A stretch of DNA of 9,423 bases, from NCBI GenBank assembly GCA_900545055.1, contig UQXP01000056.1, positions 1 through 9,423 on the forward strand. Reading direction: 5' to 3'. Position 1 is the stretch's first letter; each line of letters opens with the position of its first letter. The stretch comes from an uncultured Collinsella sp. Its GTDB lineage: Bacteria > Actinomycetota > Coriobacteriia > Coriobacteriales > Coriobacteriaceae. The notes below the pieces were generated by a model. The model saw nothing but the letters and a program-made list of their open reading frames with translations, had not been told where the DNA came from and made no database searches. A program made the translations under genes and the position numbers. Below are positions 1 to 6,060 of the stretch, piece after piece.

Positions 1-51
1 AGCCCCTTGCGGCGTAGTTCTTATTTAAGCCGTCCAAGTTTTGGGGTGCAG

Positions 52-106
52 TTCAATGCGGCAGATGGGGACGTTCTTTTTCTGCCGGCAGTTTGGGACA
101 CTCCTT
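52..106 (-). repeat. 55-base direct repeat, copy 1 (at ATPase 3' end)
   Basis: This segment matches bases 1564-1618 in the same orientation at about 45 of 55 positions without gaps. The inner 46 bases match at 39, and all seven differences there are transitions. Read on the minus strand it encodes the ATPase tail KECPKLPAEKERPHLPH and its TGA stop. The copies are exactly 1512 bases apart and bracket the ATPase gene. Confidence 0.85.
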
Positions 107-1432
107 ACGGGGCACCCCCCTCCACAGCGCCTGTGCCAGCTTGTCGATTTGCCCAATCTCCCAGAGCGGAATGTTGACGAGCGTGCCCTCGTCTCTATAT
201 GCCGCTAACGATGTTCTCACGCAGCGCTCGAGCTTGAACTTCTCGCAGGCAATCCTCAGACTCTTTGCTTTGAGATTCTCTGTCGCCTTGACCTCGAGCG
301 GAAGCACGGTCCCCGCATGGTCGATGGCAAAGTCAGTCTCTGCATTGCCGGAGGAGGATGACCAATACGTGGGAGTTTTGCCTTGGAGCAAAAGCTCCTG
401 TGCGACGTATTGCTCGGTCAACGAGCCTTTGAACTCCGTAAAAACAGCGGGCCCGTTCAGAACGATGGCTGGCGTGAGGCCGGAGAGTGCTCCGAGGATG
501 CCGGTGTCGATGCAGAACAGCTTGAAGCCCGAGAGATCCTCGTAGCTTGTGAGCGGTGCTCTTAGGGCGGAAACACGTGGTACCTTATGAACGATTCCAT
601 AGTCCATGAGCCACTGGAGGCTTTCCTCAAAATCGCGTGCGCGCGCCCCGGGACGGAGCGCACCGTAGACGAACTTCTTGTTTTCCTTTGCGAGCTGGCC
701 GGGAAGGGATTTCCAAACCAGCCTCATGCGCTCGACGATGCGGGCTGGCGCATGCTTGCCAAAATCGGATTCGCAAGCTTCGATGATTTGCTGCTGAAGC
801 CTGCGGGCCTCGATGAAATCGTGGGAGGCGGCGAAAGCGGAGACAACTTCTGGCATGCCACCGACAACGAGGTATTCCTTGAGCAGGCGCTCGAGCTTTT
901 CGGAAACGTTTGCCAGCAGGTCCATGTCTGCGGCAAGGATGGCATCTGCGAGTGGATCGCCATCGACGGCACGAACGAACTCGACAAACCCCATGGGGCG
1001 CATGGTAAGCTGGTCGATCTTGCCGACGGGGAACGACTCGTTTTCGCGTCGGAGCGCGAGCCCCATATAGGAGCCGGCTGCCACGATATGGTATTCCGGC
1101 GCCAGCTCGTTGAAGTATTTGAGCGAGGTGATGCCACGCGGTGCCTCTTGGATTTCGTCGAAGATGATGAGTGTGTCTGTCGGCGTTATGGTCTGGCCGC
1201 GCAGGAGCTCTATCTGGGAGATGATGCGTTTGGGGTCAAGGCTTCCGTCGAACAGCGAACGTACGCCCGGTTCGAGCATAAAGTCAAAACGGATGACGTT
1301 TTGATACTGCTGGCCTGCGAATTCGTTGAGAAGCCAAGTTTTTCCCGTCTGGCGGGCCCCCTTAAGCAGGAGGGGCTTGCGGTTTGACCTAGATTTCCAA
1401 GCGATGAGTTCGTCCATTAGCTGTCGCTGCAT
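53..1432 (-). CDS. AAA+ ATPase with C-terminal DUF4143 domain
   Basis: A 459-residue protein of the common prokaryotic AAA_14/DUF4143 family. A Walker A loop (GARQTGKT, residues 25-32) and a Walker B strand (LIIFDEIQ, 88-95) are visible, followed by a sensor-like AAGSYMGLAL (118-127) and the family block SFPVGKIDQLTMRPMGFVEF (133-152). The C-terminus holds E365-x-D367 and E380-V-K382, the usual PD-(D/E)xK-like pattern of DUF4143. Family members are soluble ATPases of unknown cellular role, often patchily distributed; none is firmly linked to a pathway. The ATG at 1432 is preceded by AGGGGG at a good distance. The gene stands alone: nothing is co-transcribed with it in the window. The last 17 residues and the stop codon are encoded by one copy of a 55-base repeat whose second copy lies upstream of the gene, so the C-terminal tail may be acquired rather than native. 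The family call is secure; the function is unknown. Confidence 0.9.
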   Translation of the reverse strand: MQRQLMDELIAWKSRSNRKPLLLKGARQTGKTWLLNEFAGQQYQNVIRFDFMLEPGVRSLFDGSLDPKRIISQIELLRGQTITPTDTLIIFDEIQEAPRGITSLKYFNELAPEYHIVAAGSYMGLALRRENESFPVGKIDQLTMRPMGFVEFVRAVDGDPLADAILAADMDLLANVSEKLERLLKEYLVVGGMPEVVSAFAASHDFIEARRLQQQIIEACESDFGKHAPARIVERMRLVWKSLPGQLAKENKKFVYGALRPGARARDFEESLQWLMDYGIVHKVPRVSALRAPLTSYEDLSGFKLFCIDTGILGALSGLTPAIVLNGPAVFTEFKGSLTEQYVAQELLLQGKTPTYWSSSSGNAETDFAIDHAGTVLPLEVKATENLKAKSLRIACEKFKLERCVRTSLAAYRDEGTLVNIPLWEIGQIDKLAQALWRGVPRKECPKLPAEKERPHLPH

Positions 1433-1484
1433 ACTGCCCCCTAACGATCATGGTTAGTATAAGACCGTTTTGGTCTTTCCATCG
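1433..1484 (-). promoter_or_regulatory. Candidate ATPase promoter with hairpin dyad
   Basis: On the minus strand a TATACT -10-like hexamer lies at 1461-1456, about 24 bases before the ATPase ATG, and AGGGGG serves as ribosome binding site. Just upstream of the hexamer is a perfect 6-base dyad, AAGACC-GTTTT-GGTCTT (1461-1477), which would sit in the -10/-35 spacer. No good -35 hexamer is visible at the expected spacing, where the last 33-base repeat unit begins, so an activator or a weak promoter is possible. Confidence 0.35.
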
Positions 1485-1561
1485 AATAATGTGGGAGTAA
1501 ACCACGTTTCTCCATCGAATAATGTGGGAGGTAACCACGTTTTTCCATCGAATAATGTGGG
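1479..1561. repeat. 33-base tandem repeat, two full units plus a partial third
   Basis: The 17-mer CCATCGAATAATGTGGG occurs at 1479, 1512 and 1545, an exact 33-base period. The first two units continue with near-identical GTAAACCACGTTTCT-like sequence and the third diverges after the 17-mer. Between neighbouring units CCACGTT can pair with AATGTGG (one G-T wobble) to make a short hairpin. The array lies 47 bases upstream of the ATPase start, between it and repeat copy 2. It could be a regulator-binding array or a decayed repeat; the sequence does not decide. Confidence 0.85.
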
Positions 1562-1563
1562 GA

Positions 1564-1618
1564 TTCAGGTCGGCAGGTGGGAGCGTTCCTTCTCTGTCGG
1601 CAGTTTGGAACACTCCTT
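1564..1618 (-). repeat. 55-base direct repeat, copy 2 (upstream of ATPase)
   Basis: This is the partner of bases 52-106. In the matching minus-strand frame it reads KECSKLPTEKERSHLPT and ends at a TGA in the same place as copy 1. Four of the seven inner differences are synonymous. No open reading frame feeds into it from the galT side, where stops occur in frame a short way upstream. It is therefore either the last trace of a lost paralogous gene or one unit of a dispersed repeat family. Confidence 0.8.
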
Positions 1619-1650
1619 GTTTTGGTGCAAATTAGCTACCCTTGCATCAG

Positions 1651-1689
1651 AAAACGGCGCCCGTCGGCGATGTTGCCGGCGGGCGCCGT
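1651..1689 (-). terminator. Rho-independent terminator of galKT
   Basis: A 15-base-pair GC-rich stem (arms 1654-1668 and 1675-1689, one G-T pair, 6-base loop) is followed on the minus strand by TTTT. It lies about 48 bases past the galT stop codon and should end the galKT transcript before the ATPase locus. Confidence 0.85.
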
Positions 1690-1736
1690 GGTCGTGTAGG
1701 CGCTATTTGTTAAGTGCGTGCGTTCGAGCTCGCGTG

Positions 1737-3365
1737 CTACAGCGAGTCGATAAAGCGCTGCTGGGCGGCGCGTCCTGCCTCGTTCCACTTAAAGACGCCG
1801 GCGTTGTCGAGCACGTGGCCAAACACCACGCCGACCTCCTCGTGCAGGATATCGATGGCGTTATCCGCCGTAAGCTCGTCGGCGCGGCGAGCAAAGACGT
1901 CCTCGGCCCATGCGGTGTGGCTGCGGCAAAGGTCGTCGCCCTCGAGCGCACCGGCAAGGTCGTAGCTGGTATCGACCTTGGCTGCCAGCAGATGCTCGCG
2001 AACGGCGCCAAGCTCGGGAACCAAGCGCGGCGGAAGAATGGCCAGGCCCATGACCTCGATCAGGCCAATGTTCTCCTTTTTAATGTGGTGATACTCGGCA
2101 TGCGGGTGGAATACGCCCAGCGGATGCTCATCGGTCGTGATGTTGCAGCGAAGCGCCAGATAAGCCTCGTAGATATCGCCACCGGCATTGCCGCGGGAGT
2201 CGACGCGGCGGATGACGGGCGTCACAGTGTTGTGCGCCACGCCGTCGGCTGTGTGCGCGATGACGCCCACCGACTCATCGGTCCACTCGCGCCAGGCGAG
2301 GATAATCTTCTCGGCAGCGTCGAGCAGCTGAGCGCGGTCATGCGAGCGCAGGCGCAGCACCGAGAGCGGCCACCGCAGCACGGTACCGCTGACCTGGTCA
2401 AAACCGGGTACGCTAAACTGCGAGACCTCGGCGGCGTGCATCATGGGGAACTCGTGCGCGCCGCCCTGGAAGTGGTCGTGCGACAGAATCGAGCCGCCCA
2501 CGATGGGCAGGTCGGCGTTGGAGCCAATAAAGTAGTGCGGGAACAGGTCGACAAAGTCGAGCAGGCAGGTCAGGCCCTTGCGGTCCACGTGCATCGGGCG
2601 ATGCTCGGAGCTCATAGCAATGCAGTGCTCGTTAAAATACGCATACGGGCTGTACTGGAAACCCCAGCGCTCGCCGTCGAGCTGAATGGGAATAACGCGC
2701 AGGTTCTGACGGGCGGGATGAGCGCCGCCGTCGGCTGCGGCGGAGCGTCCGGGGTAGCCCTCGTTCTCGATGCAGAGCTGACAGGCGGGATACTTCTCGC
2801 CCGTGTTTTTGGCGGCACCGGCTGCGGCAATATCGCGCGGGTCCTTTTCGGGCTTTGACAGGTTGATGGTGATCTCCAGGTCACCCCAGTTGGTGGAAGT
2901 GCTCCATTTGATGTTGCGCGCGATGGCGGCGCGGCGCACGTAACCGGCGTCACGGCACAGGCCGTAGAACCAGTCGGTCGCAGCGCGGGGCTCGTTGACG
3001 CCCATGCGGCCGTTGAATTCCTCGTTTACAACCGAAGGCCTCGGCATCAGCACGCCCATGATGCGCATGGCGATGCGGTCGCGGCCCGATGCCGTGTCCT
3101 CGGCGGCACCGTTGACAACGGCGGCCTCGGAAAGCGCGGCAAGCGTGCCCTCCAGGTCAAAATTGGGGAGTGTATCGGGGTGCAAGAACGAGAGTTTCTC
3201 GACCTGGAGCGCCCAGGCCATGTCGAGCGCCGGACCCGTGGCGCCGATGCACTCGAGAATGGTGTTGTAGGCCCAGATGCGATCGTCCTGGCCGATCATC
3301 GATCGATGGATGGCATACTCAATCAAGCCCTGCGCAGCCTCGCGCACGTCGGTCATTACAGCCAT
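1737..3365 (-). CDS. galT: UDP-glucose--hexose-1-phosphate uridylyltransferase (GalT, class II type)
   Basis: This enzyme moves UMP from UDP-glucose to galactose-1-phosphate, giving UDP-galactose and glucose-1-phosphate, the second step of the Leloir pathway in the cytoplasm. The 542-residue length and motif set fit the longer class II GalT of Firmicutes and Coriobacteriia rather than the roughly 350-residue E. coli type. Visible blocks are KYPACQLCIENEGYPGR (191-207), HPARQNLRVIP (216-226), GERWGFQYSPYAYFNEHCI (231-249) and the active-site SHDHFQGG (295-302), in which the second histidine (H298) should be the one carrying UMP. The ATG at 3365 is chosen because AAGGGGG precedes it at about 10 bases. 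It overlaps the end of galK by 10 bases. An in-frame ATG at 3356 would overlap the galK stop as TAATG. Either start implies translational coupling. It is the last gene of the operon, followed by a strong hairpin. Confidence 0.96.
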   Translation of the reverse strand: MAVMTDVREAAQGLIEYAIHRSMIGQDDRIWAYNTILECIGATGPALDMAWALQVEKLSFLHPDTLPNFDLEGTLAALSEAAVVNGAAEDTASGRDRIAMRIMGVLMPRPSVVNEEFNGRMGVNEPRAATDWFYGLCRDAGYVRRAAIARNIKWSTSTNWGDLEITINLSKPEKDPRDIAAAGAAKNTGEKYPACQLCIENEGYPGRSAAADGGAHPARQNLRVIPIQLDGERWGFQYSPYAYFNEHCIAMSSEHRPMHVDRKGLTCLLDFVDLFPHYFIGSNADLPIVGGSILSHDHFQGGAHEFPMMHAAEVSQFSVPGFDQVSGTVLRWPLSVLRLRSHDRAQLLDAAEKIILAWREWTDESVGVIAHTADGVAHNTVTPVIRRVDSRGNAGGDIYEAYLALRCNITTDEHPLGVFHPHAEYHHIKKENIGLIEVMGLAILPPRLVPELGAVREHLLAAKVDTSYDLAGALEGDDLCRSHTAWAEDVFARRADELTADNAIDILHEEVGVVFGHVLDNAGVFKWNEAGRAAQQRFIDSL

Positions 3366-4561
3366 GCCGCGTAAGCCCCCTTGTCAGTAATTGCGTAGTG
3401 GCGGGCAGAGCCTTCGCCCAGCCAGCTGTTCATCTTAGTGATAAAGGTGTCGACGAGCTCGAGCGGCACGAAGGCCTGGATGGTACCGCCAAAGCCGCCG
3501 CCGTGAATACGAACGGCGCCACGGCCGTCGAGCACATGCTCGGCAAGAGCAAGCGCGTACATGGAAGGCTGCTCGGCACCCAGTTTGGCGACGACATTCT
3601 GCAGGTACATGGCAGAGCTGGCGCCGGACTCGCGCGTGAGGACCAGGAACTGGTCGATGTCGCCGGCGTTGAGAGCTGCCCAGCGCTTGTCGACCAGGCC
3701 GTTCTCGTACCAGTAGTGAACGGCGCGCAGGCACGCGCGGTCACCCAGCTTGGCGCGCAGCTCGGGCAGCTTGGCATCAAAGTCGGCAACGTTGACTTCG
3801 CACAGGCGTGCCTTGCCAAACTCGGCGGCAACATCCTGCATCTCGCGCGGAACGGCGGCGTAGTCGTCGGTAGCGGCCACGTGGTCGGCACCGACCTTAA
3901 CGAGCACGAGCGCATAGCCGTGATCCTCAAAGTTGAGCTCGAGCTTCTGGGTTTTAGGCTGAGCCTGGTCCTCAAAGTCCATGTAGGCAAGGCCGCCCAG
4001 GCACACAGCGGCCTGGTCCATCAGACCGCAGGGCTTGCCGTAGTAGTTGTTCTCGGTGCGCTGGCTCATCTGAGCGAGCGTGACGGGCTCAATGGCGGGC
4101 GCCCCCCAGAGCGTCTCCATGGCACGACCGTACGCGGCCTCGACGGCGGCAGAGCTGGAAAGGCCGCCGCCCGAGGGGACGGAGCAGGTGAAGGCGAAGT
4201 CGAAGCCTTTGGGCTCAACACCAAGCGCTGCGATTTCGTGGGCCATACCGCGCACGAGGCTTGCGGACGTGCCCTTCTCGGACTCCTGAACATCTAACGT
4301 GTCGAGTGCGATTTCAAACGTGGGGTAGCCCTCGTCGGCAACGCGGACCTTGTTGGTGTCGGTTGCCACGGCGATACCGTCGACGGCGACATCGAGCGAG
4401 CCGGCGATGACGTGGCCGCCCTCGTGGTCGGTGTGGTTGCCGCTGATCTCGGAACGGCCGGGGGCGTGTAGATAGAGCACCTGGCGGTCGCCGATGGGGC
4501 CAAACTCCTCCTCGAACAACTTGGTGAGGGTGGCGAGTGTCTTTTCGTCGGGGGCGGTCAT
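3356..4561 (-). CDS. galK: Galactokinase
   Basis: A GHMP-family kinase that phosphorylates alpha-D-galactose to galactose-1-phosphate with ATP, the first committed Leloir step. From the ATG at 4561 the protein has 401 residues, near the usual galactokinase length. Motif 1 is APGRSEISGNHTDH (33-46), the GNHTDH variant of the more common GEHTDY signature. Motif 2 is VPSGGGLSSSAAVE (128-141), the ATP-binding loop. The catalytic aspartate should be D181 in CGLMDQA. Motif 3 is HGGGFGGT (353-360). An open frame extends upstream to 4648, but it would run through an operator, and only the ATG at 4561 has a ribosome site (GAAAGGA, about 5 bases away). It is co-transcribed with galT downstream and divergent from the LacI-family gene. 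No galE or galM is in the window, so the epimerase must be elsewhere. Confidence 0.96.
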   Translation of the reverse strand: MTAPDEKTLATLTKLFEEEFGPIGDRQVLYLHAPGRSEISGNHTDHEGGHVIAGSLDVAVDGIAVATDTNKVRVADEGYPTFEIALDTLDVQESEKGTSASLVRGMAHEIAALGVEPKGFDFAFTCSVPSGGGLSSSAAVEAAYGRAMETLWGAPAIEPVTLAQMSQRTENNYYGKPCGLMDQAAVCLGGLAYMDFEDQAQPKTQKLELNFEDHGYALVLVKVGADHVAATDDYAAVPREMQDVAAEFGKARLCEVNVADFDAKLPELRAKLGDRACLRAVHYWYENGLVDKRWAALNAGDIDQFLVLTRESGASSAMYLQNVVAKLGAEQPSMYALALAEHVLDGRGAVRIHGGGFGGTIQAFVPLELVDTFITKMNSWLGEGSARHYAITDKGAYAAWL

Positions 4562-4602
4562 GAGGGTCCTTTCCTTGGCGCGAACAGGCGAGTTTTGCGT
4601 CA

Positions 4603-4619
4603 TTATGAGTACGTTAACA
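4603..4619 (+). promoter_or_regulatory. LacI-type operator 1 (left arm of 17-base inverted repeat)
   Basis: TTATGAGTACGTTAACA is the exact reverse complement of bases 4670-4686. Its 14-base core TGAGTACGTTAACA (4606-4619) has the central CG and TG...CA ends of LacI/GalR-family operators and of the cre consensus. It overlaps a CATAAT hexamer that may be the galK -10, 42 bases before the galK start, a typical place for repression. Confidence 0.7.
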
Positions 4620-4669
4620 ATTTGAAGCGGCGTGAACTCCACGTCCACGATGTCGCACGTTACGGGCTA

Positions 4670-4686
4670 TGTTAACGTACTCATAA
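4670..4686 (-). promoter_or_regulatory. LacI-type operator 2 (right arm of 17-base inverted repeat)
   Basis: TGTTAACGTACTCATAA is the perfect inverted copy of operator 1, centre to centre 64 bases away, close to six helical turns. Such spacing would let a repressor tetramer, or two dimers, bind the same face of the DNA. It lies upstream of galK in the shared control region. Confidence 0.7.
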
Positions 4687-4792
4687 CACAACGCTTATTA
4701 CTTTTTGAGAATCTGGTAATCGGTATGTTTCCAGCCGTGAACGGTAGCACCGTATGGACTTATAGAGCAGAAGAGCTGCAGCTAGAAAAAGT

Positions 4793-4806
4793 AGAGTACG
4801 TTAACA
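4793..4806 (+). promoter_or_regulatory. LacI-type operator 3 (near regulator gene)
   Basis: AGAGTACGTTAACA repeats the 13-base core of operator 1 exactly and lies 123 bases from operator 2 and 94 bases before the regulator's GTG start. The position, just past a weak TATAGA -10 candidate, suggests autoregulation by the LacI-family protein. Confidence 0.65.
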
Positions 4807-4899
4807 TGCGTCCGACGATAGCGGCCCTTCGCGCAGGTTATTTTTCTGCACGGGTAGGCATGCATGCTATTCAGATCTCGCAAGGGTGAAGGTGATCCT

Positions 4900-5931
4900 G
4901 TGGCAAGGCGCCCCTCCAACGATACAAGTTCTCGTCCGGTTTCCATGGCCGACGTCGCCCGTGCTGCTGGCGTTTCGCAGCAGACGGTTTCGCGCGTTGC
5001 CAACGGCCTGCCTAACGTTAACGAGCAGACGCGTCAGCGCGTGCAGACCGCCATGCAGGAACTTGGCTTTCGCCCCAGCTATGCCGGTCGCTCCCTGCGC
5101 GATGGTCGCTACCATTCGGTCGGTCTGTGTGTTAACGACGTCACCAAGTTTGGGAACCTCACGATGATTGACGGCATTGCCAGCGCCGCACGCGAGCATG
5201 CTTGCGCCATCACGCTGGTCGAGATGTCCAAGACCGAGGAGTTTTCGCTTGCCGAGGCCACGCGTCGCATGGCGGCGCTGCCGGTCGATGGCATCATCAT
5301 CGGCATGAGCCGCATGGCACCCGACTTTGAGACGTTCGATCCGCTGCCGGGAATCGGCACGGTTATCGTCACCATGTATGCGCATCCGCGCGTGACCACG
5401 GTTGACTCCGACCATTACGGCTGCTCGCTGTTGCTTATGGATCACCTATTTGAGCTCGGCCACGAGCAGATTCGCTACATCGGTGGTCCGTCCTTCTCGG
5501 TGGACGAACAGTTCCGCCGCGCCGGTTGGCAAGACTCGCTCGAACGTAGACACATCGAGCCGATAGAGCCACTCGAGGGCGACTGGTCTGCCAACAGCGG
5601 CTACGAGGCTGGCAGGTACCTGGCCGAGCACGACCGTACGATGACGGCAATCTACGCGGCAAACGACCAGATGGCAAACGGGGCCATCGCCGCGCTGCGC
5701 GATAGTGGCCTGCGCGTGCCCGAAGACGTGAGCGTGGTGGGCGTCGACGATTCGCTTGACGACTTTGTCGCGCACAACGAGCTCACGACCGTACGGTTCG
5801 ATCTGCATCAGCGCGGACGCGAGGTATTTGAGCATGCGGTTCCCGAGGCGGGGGCATCGGACAAAACCGTTGCCATTCGTATTCCAGGCCAGCTCATCGT
5901 TCGACATAGCACGGCGGCTCCGCGCTCGTAG
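4900..5931 (+). CDS. LacI-family transcriptional regulator (likely galactose repressor)
   Basis: A DNA-binding repressor with a LacI helix-turn-helix (MADVARAAGVSQQTVSRVAN, residues 16-35), a hinge with the minor-groove leucine (GRSLRDG, 63-69), and a periplasmic-binding-protein-like sugar domain that includes VSVVGVDDS and the family-typical ending QLIVRHSTA. The proposed GTG start at 4900 has GAAGG 7 bases upstream. An in-frame ATG at 4864 would add 12 residues but has a poor ribosome site. The protein is 343 residues from the GTG, the usual LacI-family length. It is divergent from galKT, with three identical operator cores between them, so control of galKT and of itself is the obvious inference. 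The inducer is probably galactose or a galactoside, but the sequence does not prove this. Confidence 0.93.
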   Translation: MARRPSNDTSSRPVSMADVARAAGVSQQTVSRVANGLPNVNEQTRQRVQTAMQELGFRPSYAGRSLRDGRYHSVGLCVNDVTKFGNLTMIDGIASAAREHACAITLVEMSKTEEFSLAEATRRMAALPVDGIIIGMSRMAPDFETFDPLPGIGTVIVTMYAHPRVTTVDSDHYGCSLLLMDHLFELGHEQIRYIGGPSFSVDEQFRRAGWQDSLERRHIEPIEPLEGDWSANSGYEAGRYLAEHDRTMTAIYAANDQMANGAIAALRDSGLRVPEDVSVVGVDDSLDDFVAHNELTTVRFDLHQRGREVFEHAVPEAGASDKTVAIRIPGQLIVRHSTAAPRS

Positions 5932-5994
5932 TTTGCGCAGCTCAACGGCATAATCTTGCACTTCAACAACAATCGGTAAGGATGCTGGCAGATA

Positions 5995-6051
5995 GCTGTT
6001 GGGATGCAGCCGAGTGCTATGATAGACGGGTTCTTTTGTCTATCTAGGAGG
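5995..6051 (+). promoter_or_regulatory. Promoter and ribosome binding site of the flavodiiron gene
   Basis: An extended -10 element TGCTATGAT (6015-6023) is followed about 7 bases on by the likely start point, and a full AGGAGG ribosome site lies at 6046-6051, 9 bases before the ATG. The -35 is weak, as is usual with extended -10 promoters. This indicates transcription independent of the regulator gene upstream. The rest of the 129-base gap after that gene shows no clear terminator. Confidence 0.55.
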
Positions 6052-6060
6052 CTTTGCCTG

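Larger units (their letters stand above)
4562..4899. promoter_or_regulatory. Divergent galK / lacI-type regulator control region
   Basis: This 338-base gene-free stretch separates galKT (leftward) from the regulator gene (rightward). It contains three copies of GAGTACGTTAACA. A CATAAT hexamer overlaps the outer edge of operator 1 on the minus strand (4607-4602) and may be the galK -10, although no convincing -35 is seen. On the plus strand TATAGA at 4761-4766, with GTGAAC 18 bases before it, is a weak candidate for the regulator promoter. Operator 3 would then lie just downstream of its start point. Exact promoters remain unassigned. Confidence 0.6.

Noticed and set aside
1..51. A terminator for the ATPase gene at the left edge
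   Set aside because: No stem with a T-run is visible in these bases on the minus strand; it may lie outside the window.
587..1387. Long plus-strand open frame opposite the ATPase gene
   Set aside because: It is the antisense shadow of the ATPase, has no recognisable domain and no ribosome site, and the minus-strand frame carries clear Walker motifs.
1479..1561. Short CRISPR array
   Set aside because: The 33-base units are contiguous and nearly identical along their length with no unique spacers, and no cas gene is present.
1389..1613. A 74-codon minus-strand reading frame through the 33-base repeats, overlapping the ATPase start
   Set aside because: It would need a GTG start with its AAGGA site directly abutting, its frame differs from that conserved in the 55-base repeat, and its sequence is mostly repeat. 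It is more likely a by-product of the 33-base period.
1470..2858. Long plus-strand open frame of about 460 codons opposite galT
   Set aside because: It arises from high-GC codon bias on the opposite strand; galT motifs on the minus strand are unambiguous.
4632..4889. Small plus-strand open frame in the galK-regulator control region
   Set aside because: It has no ribosome site, overlaps two operators and the regulator's start, and its product has no recognisable feature.
5011..5023. Intragenic operator CCTAACGTTAACG inside the LacI-family gene
   Set aside because: It shares only the ACGTTAAC core with the upstream operators and is fully explained by the codons for P-N-V-N after the helix-turn-helix, so there is no independent support.
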